Part shown: piece after piece, positions 20,933 through 28,832 of the stretch
Layout of the letters: each line of letters begins with the position of its first letter
Numbering within the stretch: position 1 is the stretch's first letter
Origin: Paraburkholderia sp. BL10I2N1
GTDB taxonomy: Bacteria > Pseudomonadota > Gammaproteobacteria > Burkholderiales > Burkholderiaceae
Length of the DNA stretch: 64,000 bases
Direction of reading: 5' to 3'
NCBI RefSeq assembly: GCF_004361815.1
Contig: NZ_SNWA01000001.1
Span: forward strand, 310,001-374,000
Position numbers and translations under genes: made by a program
Notes under the pieces: generated by a model
Seen by the model: only the letters and a program-made list of their open reading frames with translations
Told to the model about the DNA's origin: nothing
Database searches by the model: none

Positions 20933-20966
20933 ACGGAGCCTCTACGGAGCCTCTCTACGGAGTCTC
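20933..20966. repeat. Short tandem ACGGAG repeats upstream of the mutase gene
   Basis: Three copies of ACGGAGYCTC begin at 20933, 20944 and 20957 in the divergent intergenic region between the mutase and flippase genes. They may be slippage products or a regulator site. A TATAAT-like -10 sequence lies at 21015-21020 for the rightward gene, without a well-spaced -35. Confidence 0.4.
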
Positions 20967-21099
20967 GACTGGTCCTCGCATCGCACCCTTGCCGGAAGCC
21001 TTCCGGTTCCAACTTATAATTGCGGTTTTTCGGACACGCCTATCTGGCGCCTATTCTAATGCTTAGACGCCTTCCTCTCATAAAGTTGCCGCGACCTGG

Positions 21100-22374
21100 A
21101 TGCTGACGCTCAAGCGCTTTGCCAATCCGGATGTGACCAAAGCGGTCGCCAATATCGTCTGGCTGGGACTGGAACGGCTCACGCAGATCGCCGTCGCGAT
21201 CGTGATCAGTGGCTTGCTGGCCCGCTATTTTGGCCCGGACACCTTCGGCAAATGGCAATACGCCAATACGCTGCTGCTCGTTCTCTCGCCGGTTACCTGG
21301 GTCTGCGGCGCGGAAATTCTCGTACCGACCATCGTCAAACGCCCTCCTGCGCAACTGGGCACCGTGCTGGGCAGCGCGTTTGCGCTGCGGATCTCCGTCT
21401 CCGTCGCGGCGTTGCTGCTTACCTGGTGCGGCATTGCGGCCGGGATCGCGATGGACCTGACCGATCCGCTCGTCGGCGCAATGCTCGCGGGTCTTGCCGT
21501 GACGATGCTGTTTCGCGAGCCGTTTGTCGGCGTAATTAACGCGTGGCTGCAAAGCATGACGTACAGCAAGCCGCAATTGCGGACGAGCATGACGACGGCT
21601 ATCGTGAAGGCCGCGCTCGTCTATCTGCTCGTGCGCGCGGCCTCGGCGCCATCGCACTTCGGCTGGCTGTGGGCACTCGAATCGGCGGCCATCAGCGCGA
21701 TATTGCTCGCGTACTTTATGCGGCAGCATAACGGCAAGCTCGGCTGGCACGTCGAGCGCAGCCTTTTCCGCCATTTCGCGACCGCCGGCACCGTATTCTG
21801 GCTCGGCCTGATCTGCATGTACCTGTTCCTGAAGCTCGACCGGCTGATGCTCGAGCGCGCGATCTCGTTTGCCGATCTCGGGCGCTATTCGGCCGCGCAA
21901 CAGCTGAACGAGAACTGGATCACCCTTGCCCTCATGCTCGCGCAGACACTCGCACCGGCTTTCGTCTATCGCGTGCAGGACGCGGCGCACCTGCGCCGCA
22001 ATATGTGGCGGTTGATGGGGATGACCGCGCTGCTGATGACCGGCGGGGCACTCGTTCTCGATCTGCTGGCCGGTTTTATCATCAGCCGCGTGTTCGGCCC
22101 GGCCTTCGATGACGCGATCGGGATTTTCCGCTGGGCCGTGTGGCTCTCCGTACCGGCCGGCATCGAGGCAATCGGTAATCTGGTCGTGCTTAAATACCAG
22201 GCGAAATTTGTCCTGCTGTCGAAGTGGCTGCTGGCGCTTGCCGTGGCCTTCGTGATCAATCTGCTGACGATTCCGCATCTTGGCGCGTATGGCGCGCTCG
22301 TCGGACTCGCCGGCGGCTATCTGGCCGCCACCGCAGTCAATCTCTATTACATCCGCTTCAAGCTGCGCCCTTGA
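21100..22374 (+). CDS. Wzx-like polysaccharide flippase
   Basis: 424 residues with about 12 hydrophobic segments, of the MATE/MOP polysaccharide-transport superfamily, which move lipid-linked oligosaccharides across the inner membrane. N-terminal IVWLGLERLTQIAVAIVISGLLARYFGPDTFG is the family signature region (first helix, then R-x-LGP-like loop). It heads a plus-strand glycan cluster with two glycosyltransferases and galE. Its stop codon TGA (22372-22374) lies in the TTGAC that forms the right terminus of the TnpB element, so the original C-terminus may have differed. Confidence 0.88.
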   Translation: MLTLKRFANPDVTKAVANIVWLGLERLTQIAVAIVISGLLARYFGPDTFGKWQYANTLLLVLSPVTWVCGAEILVPTIVKRPPAQLGTVLGSAFALRISVSVAALLLTWCGIAAGIAMDLTDPLVGAMLAGLAVTMLFREPFVGVINAWLQSMTYSKPQLRTSMTTAIVKAALVYLLVRAASAPSHFGWLWALESAAISAILLAYFMRQHNGKLGWHVERSLFRHFATAGTVFWLGLICMYLFLKLDRLMLERAISFADLGRYSAAQQLNENWITLALMLAQTLAPAFVYRVQDAAHLRRNMWRLMGMTALLMTGGALVLDLLAGFIISRVFGPAFDDAIGIFRWAVWLSVPAGIEAIGNLVVLKYQAKFVLLSKWLLALAVAFVINLLTIPHLGAYGALVGLAGGYLAATAVNLYYIRFKLRP

Positions 22375-23660
22375 CTGCTCCCCTTCCTAAAGAAAAGGGG
22401 ATTCCCACTTCGCGGAGCCCAGCCTATGCCTCAAAGAGACACGGGACTTACAGCCTCTCCATGGGCTGACACCGCCAGTCCGGCGGCCAGAACATTACGC
22501 GCAGCGTTGACGTCGCGATCGTGGATCGACCCGCATTCCGGGCAGTTCCATGCACGGATCTTCAACGACATTTTGGCGACGGTGTACCCGCAATCACTGC
22601 ATCGCTTGCTGGAGGGATACCAGCGGTCGATACCGATCAGCGTGCGCCCATGCCACCGCGCCTTGTACTCCAGTTGCCGTGTGAACTCGGACCAGCCCGC
22701 ATCGCTGATCGACTTCGACAGGCAACGGTTCTTCTGCATGTTCCTGACCGACAGGCTTTCGATGGCGATCACCTGGTTTTCGTTGATCAACCGGGTCGAA
22801 AGTTTGTGCAGGAAGTCCCTGCGGGCGTCTGCCGTCCTGGCATGCATGCGTGCAACTTTGAGCCTCGCCTTCCTGCGATTGGTCGAGCCCTTTTGCTTCT
22901 TCGCAAGGCGCCGCGACAACTTTGCGAGCTTCGCCTCGTTCTTGCGGAACACGTTCGGCGCGGCAATCTTCTCGCCAGTCGACAGAATGGCGAAATGGGT
23001 AAGCCCCAGGTCGACGCCGATCTTTCCTGCGGCGACCGGGCGCGCGCTCACCACTTCGTCGCAAAGCATTGAGACGTGGTATCGGCCCCCCGTGTCCTTC
23101 GAAACGGTGACCGTCGTTACCTTTGCGCCCCTGGGGATCGCGCGTGACCAGCGGATCGCGAGCGGCGCATCCATCTTCGCCAGCCTGAGCGCGGCGCCGT
23201 CCCACCTGAAAGCGCTCGTGGTGTATTCGGCCGACTGCGGGCCATCCTTGCGCCTGAAAGTGGGGTACTTCGCACGCCTGGCGAAAAGTTGGCGAACGCG
23301 GTTTGCAGGTGCCGAAGCGCCTGCTGCACCGGCACCGAACTCACTTCGTTCAGCCAGGCGTGCTCTTCGGTCTTTTTGAGCGCCGTCAACGCCGCGGAGG
23401 TCTCGTGATAACCCATGCGTTCCTGCCGCCCATACCACGCATCGGTGCGTTGCCGGAGCATGTGGTTATAGGCGAAGCGTGCGCATCCAAACGTCCGGGC
23501 AAGAATCACTTCCTGCCCGGGCGTCGGATAGAACCGGAATCGGTATGCACGCTTGATGTCCATTCTTCACACAATACCATGGATATGTGCGTTAATTGGA
23601 GCACGGGAGCAACGTCAAAACCGTCTCCTTACCTCCCCGGCCTGAAGGCCGAGGTTTCTC
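22371..23660 (-). mobile_element. TnpB-only IS605/IS1341-type element in the glycan cluster
   Basis: The element contains tnpB and hairpin ends but no tnpA. On the minus strand the right end carries CCCCTT/AAGGGG flanking a short loop and finishes GTCAA (TTGAC on plus at 22371-22375). The left end has the palindrome CCCCGGCCTGAAGGCCGAGG (plus 23635-23654), typical of IS200/IS605 subterminal hairpins. It separates the flippase from the next glycosyltransferase. Movement would need a TnpA from elsewhere. Left boundary is approximate. Confidence 0.8.
22431..23563 (-). pseudogene. tnpB: TnpB RNA-guided nuclease, frameshifted
   Basis: The N-terminus (MDIKRAYRFRFYPTPGQEVILARTFG, start at 23563) and the remainder lie in different frames. 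Reading passes from LQTAFANF in the first frame to FARRAKYPTFRRKDG in the second; the join is at a run of four T near 23285-23295 and one missing T would explain it. Otherwise the nuclease is intact: RuvC-I Asp in GVDLGLTHFA, RuvC-II Glu in AIESLSV, RuvC-III Asp in HDRDVNAARN, and a zinc finger with CSDCG and CPECG. TnpB proteins use an RNA (omega RNA) made from the element's right end to cut DNA. It could be a true pseudogene, a sequencing error, or a slippage-dependent gene. Confidence 0.85.
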
Positions 23661-23670
23661 CGAGACACTG

Positions 23671-24561
23671 ATGAACTCATTCCTGCCTTCGTCCGCGTCC
23701 TCATCCGGGTCCCTTCCGGGATCCTCAGCAGCGCGGCTCACGAACACGTCACGCGACGGCGCGCTCGACGACGTCGCCGTGCTGATGCCCGCCTACAACG
23801 GCCAGGCTGACGTCGATCGCACGCTCGCGTCGTTCAGCGAAGCTGCGCCGGTTCACGTACTGATCGTCGATGACGGCAGCACGCCGCCGATCGTCGCGCC
23901 TCGCCTGCCGAACATGTCGATCGAGGTGCTGCGCATGCCGCAAAACGGCGGCATCGAACGCGCGCTGCAAGCCGGCATCGATGCGCTTCACGAGCGCGGC
24001 TATCGCTACGCCGCGCGCATCGACGCGGGCGATCTCACGGTGCCGCACCGGCTTGCGAAGCAGCGCGCGTATCTCGAAGCGCACCCGCAGGTCGCGGGCC
24101 TCGGCATGTGGACCCAGGTCGTCACGCGCGATGGCCTGCCGCTCTTCGTGCTGCGCCCGCCTGTCGAACCCGACGCGATCCGCCGCATCCGCTTTTTCCG
24201 TGCGTGTTTCGTGCATCCGTCGATGATGCTGCGTATCGACGCCGTGCGGGCTGTGGGCAACTATCGCGCGGCGTATCGCTCTGCCGAAGATCTCGATCTG
24301 TTCCTGCGCCTGATGGAGCGCCATGACTGTGCGAACCTGCCGGAACTCGGCCTCTATTACGAGCTGAACGAAGGCGGCATCAGCGCGACGAAACGCCGGC
24401 AACAGGTCACCTCGACGCTCAGGCTGCAACTGCACTACTTCAACGCGAAGAATGTCTATGACTGGCTCGGCCTCGCGAAAAACCTAGTGCATTTCGTGAT
24501 GCCGTATCGCACGTTGCAACGTATCAAGCGCGTTCTGTTCGCGCCTCGCACGGGCCGCTGA
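23671..24561 (+). CDS. GT2-family glycosyltransferase
   Basis: 296 residues from the ATG at 23671, immediately after the TnpB element's left end. After a Ser-rich N-terminus it has the GT-A fold signature: VAVLMPAYNGQADVDRTLASFSEAAPVHVLIVDDGSTPP, YAARIDAGDLTVPHRLAKQ (a DxD-like D-A-G-D), and FVHPSMMLRIDAVRAVGNYRAAYRSAEDLDLFLRL. It transfers a sugar from a nucleotide donor to a growing glycan. Sugar and acceptor are unknown. It precedes a GT4 enzyme and galE by short gaps, so one operon is likely, although the mobile element now separates it from the flippase. Confidence 0.88.
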   Translation: MNSFLPSSASSSGSLPGSSAARLTNTSRDGALDDVAVLMPAYNGQADVDRTLASFSEAAPVHVLIVDDGSTPPIVAPRLPNMSIEVLRMPQNGGIERALQAGIDALHERGYRYAARIDAGDLTVPHRLAKQRAYLEAHPQVAGLGMWTQVVTRDGLPLFVLRPPVEPDAIRRIRFFRACFVHPSMMLRIDAVRAVGNYRAAYRSAEDLDLFLRLMERHDCANLPELGLYYELNEGGISATKRRQQVTSTLRLQLHYFNAKNVYDWLGLAKNLVHFVMPYRTLQRIKRVLFAPRTGR

Positions 24562-24600
24562 ATCGTGTCGCCACACACTCTCCTTTCCGATGAAGTTTGC

Positions 24601-25749
24601 ATGAAGCCCGTCAGCGAATCCGCCAGCGCCCTTCGCATCAGCCTCGTCTGCAATACGGCGTGGGCGATTTATACCTACCGGCAGGGGCTGATCCGCATGC
24701 TCGTCGGCAAGGGGGTCGAGGTCACGGTGATCGCGCCGCGCGACCGCACCTTCGATCTGCTCGCGCAGATGGGTTGCCGCTGCATCGACCTGCCGGTGGC
24801 CTCGAAGGGCACGAGTCCGCGCGAGGATCTGCGCACGCTGTGGGCACTGTACCGGCACTACCGTTCGATCCGGCCGCATGTCGTGATTCACTACACGATC
24901 AAACCCAATATCTATGGCACCATCGCGGCAAGACTGGCGGGCGTCGATTCGGTCGCCGTGACGACCGGTCTCGGCTATGTGTTCATTCAGCAGAGCCGCG
25001 CGGCGCAGGTTGCCAAAAAGCTGTACCGTTTCGCTTTCCGGTTCCCGCGAGAGGTCTGGTTCCTGAATCGCGACGACAAGGCCGCTTTCGTCGACCAGAA
25101 CCTGCTTGTTCATCCCGAGCGCGCGCGACTGCTGCACGGCGAGGGAGTTGATCTCGAGCAGTTCGCATTCACGCCGCTCGATGAGAAGACACATTTCGAT
25201 TTCGTACTCATCGGGCGGCTCCTGTGGGACAAGGGCGTCGGCGAGTATGTCGAGGCCGCGAGACGGCTGCGATCGCGTTATCCGCAGGCGCGCTTCCGTC
25301 TGCTTGGGCCGGTCGGCGTGGATAATCCCAGCGCGATCACGCGCGCCGAAGTCGAGGCATGGGAGCGCGAAGGCATCATCGAGTATCTGGGTGAGGCGCA
25401 TGATGTGCGGCCTTTTATTGCCGATGCTGACTGCGTGGTTTTGCCGTCGTATCGTGAAGGCGTGCCTCGCACGCTGATGGAAGCATCGGCGATGGGTCGC
25501 CCGATCGTCACCACCGATGTGCCGGGATGCCGCGAAGTGGTCGCGGATGGCGTAAATGGCTTGCTGTGCGAGGTGAAAAGCGCGAAGAGTCTCGCCGCGA
25601 AGCTCGCACAGATGCTGGACATGAACGGCGATGAACGCCGGGCAATGGGAGAACGTGGCCGCGAGAAAGTCACGTCGGAGTTCGACGAACGCATGGTGGT
25701 CGAACGATACAAAGAACTTTTGCAGACCTTGACGGGCGTTTCACTTTAA
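24601..25749 (+). CDS. GT4-family glycosyltransferase
   Basis: 382 residues from the ATG at 24601; a GTG at 24565 would add 12 residues. The N-terminal acceptor domain ISLVCNTAWAIYTYRQGLIRMLVGKG and the nucleotide-sugar domain DFVLIGRLLWDKGVGEYVEAARRLR, then the E-x7-E motif region SYREGVPRTLMEASAMGRPIVTTDVPG, place it in the GT4 (GT-B) group found in exopolysaccharide and O-antigen loci. Acts at the cytoplasmic face of the inner membrane. The gap to galE is 11 bp. Confidence 0.9.
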   Translation: MKPVSESASALRISLVCNTAWAIYTYRQGLIRMLVGKGVEVTVIAPRDRTFDLLAQMGCRCIDLPVASKGTSPREDLRTLWALYRHYRSIRPHVVIHYTIKPNIYGTIAARLAGVDSVAVTTGLGYVFIQQSRAAQVAKKLYRFAFRFPREVWFLNRDDKAAFVDQNLLVHPERARLLHGEGVDLEQFAFTPLDEKTHFDFVLIGRLLWDKGVGEYVEAARRLRSRYPQARFRLLGPVGVDNPSAITRAEVEAWEREGIIEYLGEAHDVRPFIADADCVVLPSYREGVPRTLMEASAMGRPIVTTDVPGCREVVADGVNGLLCEVKSAKSLAAKLAQMLDMNGDERRAMGERGREKVTSEFDERMVVERYKELLQTLTGVSL

Positions 25750-25760
25750 CGGAGCACAGC

Positions 25761-26792
25761 ATGTCAGCAACAGAAGCGAAGGGCACGATTCTGGTCACAG
25801 GTGGAGCAGGTTTCATCGGCTCCCATACGTGCGTCGAATTGTTGAACGGCGGCTACGACGTGGTCGTGATCGACAATCTCGTCAACAGCAATCGCGAGTC
25901 GCTCGCGCGGGTCGAACGGATCACCGGCAAGACCGTCGCGTTCTACGAAGCTGATGTGCGCGATGAAGGCACGCTGAAGCGCATTTTCGACACGCATCCT
26001 GTCACCGGTGCGATTCACTTCGCAGCGTTGAAGGCGGTTGGCGAATCCGTCGCGAAACCCATCGAGTACTACCGTAACAACGTCGACAGCCTGCTCGTGC
26101 TGCTCGACGTGATGCGTCAACGCAATGTGAAGCAGTTTGTGTTCAGTTCGTCGGCGACCGTGTATGGCGTGCCGAAAAGCTCGCCGATCGACGAATCGTT
26201 TCCGCTTTCCGCGACGAATCCTTATGGACAGTCGAAGCTGATCGCCGAACAGGTGCTGCGCGATCTCGAGGTTTCGGATCCGGGCTGGCGCATCGCAACG
26301 CTGCGCTATTTCAATCCGGTCGGCGCACATGAGAGCGGATTGATCGGTGAAGATCCGGCCGGCATTCCGAACAACCTGATGCCGTATGTCGCGCAGGTGG
26401 CTGTCGGCAAGCTCGAGAAGCTGCGCGTATTCGGCGGCGACTACCCCACGCCTGACGGCACCGGCGTGCGTGACTACATTCATGTGGTCGACCTGGCGCG
26501 CGGGCACCTGGCCGCACTCGATGCGCTGGTAAAGCGCGATGCGAGCTTCGTCGTGAATCTGGGTACGGGCCAGGGGTATAGCGTGCTCGACGTGGTGCGC
26601 GCGTTCGAGAAAGCGTCCAGCAGACCGGTGCCGTATGAAATCGTCGCTCGTCGTCCGGGCGACGTGGCTTCATGTTTCGCGGACCCTCGCGCGGCTGAAA
26701 AGATCATCGGCTGGCGCGCACAGTACGGCATCGAGCGGATGTGCGCGGATCACTGGCGCTGGCAGGAGCAGAATCCAAAGGGGTTCGCCTGA
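25761..26792 (+). CDS. galE: UDP-glucose 4-epimerase
   Basis: 343 residues. Converts UDP-glucose to UDP-galactose with bound NAD. It has the Rossmann glycine motif TGGAGFIGSHTCVELL, the catalytic Ser in VFSSSATVYG, YxxxK in NPYGQSKLIAE, and GDYPTPDGTGVRDYIHVVDLARGHLAAL characteristic of GalE. It ends the plus-strand glycan cluster and would supply UDP-galactose to the adjacent glycosyltransferases. A hairpin about 100 bp downstream may end the transcript. Confidence 0.96.
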   Translation: MSATEAKGTILVTGGAGFIGSHTCVELLNGGYDVVVIDNLVNSNRESLARVERITGKTVAFYEADVRDEGTLKRIFDTHPVTGAIHFAALKAVGESVAKPIEYYRNNVDSLLVLLDVMRQRNVKQFVFSSSATVYGVPKSSPIDESFPLSATNPYGQSKLIAEQVLRDLEVSDPGWRIATLRYFNPVGAHESGLIGEDPAGIPNNLMPYVAQVAVGKLEKLRVFGGDYPTPDGTGVRDYIHVVDLARGHLAALDALVKRDASFVVNLGTGQGYSVLDVVRAFEKASSRPVPYEIVARRPGDVASCFADPRAAEKIIGWRAQYGIERMCADHWRWQEQNPKGFA

Positions 26793-27110
26793 CCGGCCTG
26801 CGGGTTGACGGCGCGTCAGCGCAAACAGAGGGGCGCCGGGACGCGTCCGCCCCGGCGGGTCACCCACACCTGAAACGAAACGAATCGAACGGCTGGCCGA
26901 CCGGGCCAGCCCTTCACTGAGCGTGTTGATGGGTAGCCAGGCCCAGCAAGGCTGATTCGAGGCGAAGACCAAATCTCCGCGCTTTCTTGTACAAATGCCC
27001 GCAAACGTTTAAGAAAATTTTTCGCTATCGGGATGCGCGGAAAGCCCCGTCCCTGGGAGCGGGGAGAACGTTAAAGGCTCCGCCCGATTGCCCGTCGGGC
27101 AGTGAGGCCG
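26793..27110. other. Intergenic after galE with two hairpins
   Basis: Holds the 8-bp hairpin at 26891-26911 and, at about 27040-27065, a CCCCG...CGGGG palindrome followed by GGAG, which resembles solitary IS605-type end hairpins. No gene is recognised. Confidence 0.45.
26891..26911 (+). terminator. Hairpin downstream of galE
   Basis: GGCTGGCC (26891-26898) pairs with GGCCAGCC (26904-26911) around a 5-nt loop. There is no T-run, so it is a weak terminator candidate for the glycan operon. Confidence 0.45.
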
Positions 27111-28715
27111 TCAGACCGTAGGCGCTGTCCAATTGCCCGCTTCTGGGCGCTGGGTAATACGCTCGACGGGTGTCGCTGCCTGTTTTGATATCAGACTGCA
27201 AAGCAGGTTGGCGAACGGTTCGATATTGCCATAGGTGCTGGCTTGTTCGAGCGCGTCCAGATAAGCCTTGCGCGACTGGACGGTCACGATTGTCCACGGG
27301 TAGCCGCCCGTGGTCAGCATGAAGTTCATGACGAATCGTGACAACCGTCCGTTACCATCCATGTACGGGTGAATGAAAACGAAAATGAAGTGGCCCAGCA
27401 CGGCTCTGACGCCGGGGTGGTCTTCGCTTTCAAGCAGGTCCATCAAAGCTGGCATGCACGCTCGTACGGCCTCCGGAGAGGGGGGCACGTGGAGGGCGTT
27501 ACGGATGAAAACCTGACTGTTGCGAAAGCCGGCCAGGTCTCCTGCCTTGAGAATACCGGCCTGCACACTCGGCGAAAAAAGCGTCACGTACCATTGAAAG
27601 AAATCGGCGCTGAAGGCTTCAGCCGGTTCCAGCCCTTCTTTCACCACGCGGCCGATGAGCGCCTTGACGTGGCTGTGCGTTTCCGCGTAACCCTTTGCTG
27701 CCATGGCGCCCCGGGTCTGCCGGTCCTCCGGGTGCGTGAGAGGGCTCCACTGGCCATTGCGGACCTTTTCGATGAGCTCCGCGCTGACCCGGTAGCCTTC
27801 TATGGACAGCGAATGGTAGGCGTCCGCGACGTACCGGGCGGCAATGTCCGAGACCAGGCTGTCTGCATCAGGTAATTCCCGCCTCGGAACGTTCTCAAAC
27901 CGCGTGAGGACAATCTCGCGCATGGTTGACCACATCGCCATGATGCGTAGGACGTAGGGGGATTCGTTGTGTCGTCCGTTGATTTGCGCAAGAGGCCGCT
28001 CGAACGGATTGTTCGCCGTTGTCGTGTACATCGCGGCCTTCATGGTGGTGAGCAACTGGTTTGCATCGGCCGTGCGTCCTACGGCCCTGAGCGCGCCGGC
28101 CAGCCGGCCCGCAACCAGGCTGTGCCCTCCCTCGAGCAGGCGTGCGATGAGCAGCGAGATGTCGACTTGTCGCATCGCAATCTGGGCGGCCATCTCATGC
28201 TGAGTGAAGAACGTCGGGCTGACGCGAATCAGCGCGTCAGGCAACGGCATAAGCAGTAGCCCTCTGGCGTCCGGGGCTCGCGAGGCGACGAGTTGGGATT
28301 CCGAGATGCGGTAGAGAAACAGGGAGCAACCGTGCGGTAGTTCCTGCATCTGGTTGTTGGCCTTCGGTGACTGCAACTGCAGCTGTTTCGCAATGCTGGT
28401 GTGACCGCTGTGCTTCAGAACCGACAGTTCGGCGCTGAGTTGCCAGTCGTCATCGAAGCGCGACTTGGCGTACGCCGCGACAAAGACCTCCATGTTGGCG
28501 TACCAGTGAGTCGAATCGCCGTCAGCATCCTCTGGATTGTTCGCGAGATACCATCCCTGGATGACCTGCTTCAGGAACCCGGCCTTAACCAGTCGTTCCC
28601 GATGAGTGCGAGTGAGCGAGCGCATGGCCGAAGGTTGGAACGCCCGAAAGCCTTGGTCCTGCAACGCCTTGAATACCTTCAGAGAGTCCGCCAGCTTTTC
28701 GTTGGGTGCCGCCAT
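27111..28715 (-). CDS. Fic-domain protein with N-terminal AbiEi-like winged helix
   Basis: 534 residues. The C-terminal third is a Fic domain with the full catalytic motif HPYMDGNGR (449-457), so AMP or another nucleotide could be transferred to a target hydroxyl. An inhibitory motif S-x3-E-G at 302-307 (SLSIEG) lies N-terminal to it, the arrangement of class II (self-inhibited) Fic proteins. Residues about 20-60 (FQPSAMRSLTRTHRERLVKAGFLKQVIQGWYLA) resemble the winged helix of AbiEi-type antitoxins, which bind DNA. Inference: a sensor, repressor and toxin fused in one protein, a plausible defence gene. No separate partner is next to it; an IS630 sits just upstream and four 24-bp repeats lie between. 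Confidence 0.85.
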   Translation of the reverse strand: MAAPNEKLADSLKVFKALQDQGFRAFQPSAMRSLTRTHRERLVKAGFLKQVIQGWYLANNPEDADGDSTHWYANMEVFVAAYAKSRFDDDWQLSAELSVLKHSGHTSIAKQLQLQSPKANNQMQELPHGCSLFLYRISESQLVASRAPDARGLLLMPLPDALIRVSPTFFTQHEMAAQIAMRQVDISLLIARLLEGGHSLVAGRLAGALRAVGRTADANQLLTTMKAAMYTTTANNPFERPLAQINGRHNESPYVLRIMAMWSTMREIVLTRFENVPRRELPDADSLVSDIAARYVADAYHSLSIEGYRVSAELIEKVRNGQWSPLTHPEDRQTRGAMAAKGYAETHSHVKALIGRVVKEGLEPAEAFSADFFQWYVTLFSPSVQAGILKAGDLAGFRNSQVFIRNALHVPPSPEAVRACMPALMDLLESEDHPGVRAVLGHFIFVFIHPYMDGNGRLSRFVMNFMLTTGGYPWTIVTVQSRKAYLDALEQASTYGNIEPFANLLCSLISKQAATPVERITQRPEAGNWTAPTV

Positions 28716-28735
28716 TTTGTTGGCCCAGGTAAGTT

Positions 28736-28831
28736 CACTACTTTTGCGCCATAGTATATCACTAAAACTGCGTCGCTCAATGACACTACTTTTATGTCAC
28801 TCAATATCACTACTATTTTGCTGTCCGATAC
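28736..28831 (-). repeat. Four 24-bp-phased direct repeats upstream of the fic gene
   Basis: CACTA begins at 28736, 28760, 28784 and 28808, exactly 24 bp apart. Units 1 and 3 share CACTACTTTT, units 2 and 3 share G-TC-CTCAAT, giving a consensus near CACTACTTTTGCGTCACTCA. The array starts 20 bp before the ATG of the fic gene and ends at the IS630 border. Likely operator sites, perhaps for the protein's own winged helix. Not CRISPR: there are no separate spacers. Confidence 0.8.
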
Positions 28832-28832
28832 A

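Noticed and set aside
21040..22278. 412-codon minus-strand frame, rich in Arg, His, Gln and Glu
   Set aside because: Antisense to the flippase gene; hydrophobic codons read backwards give charged residues.
28736..28831. CRISPR array
   Set aside because: Only four 24-bp units without separate spacers, next to a promoter; better explained as operator repeats.
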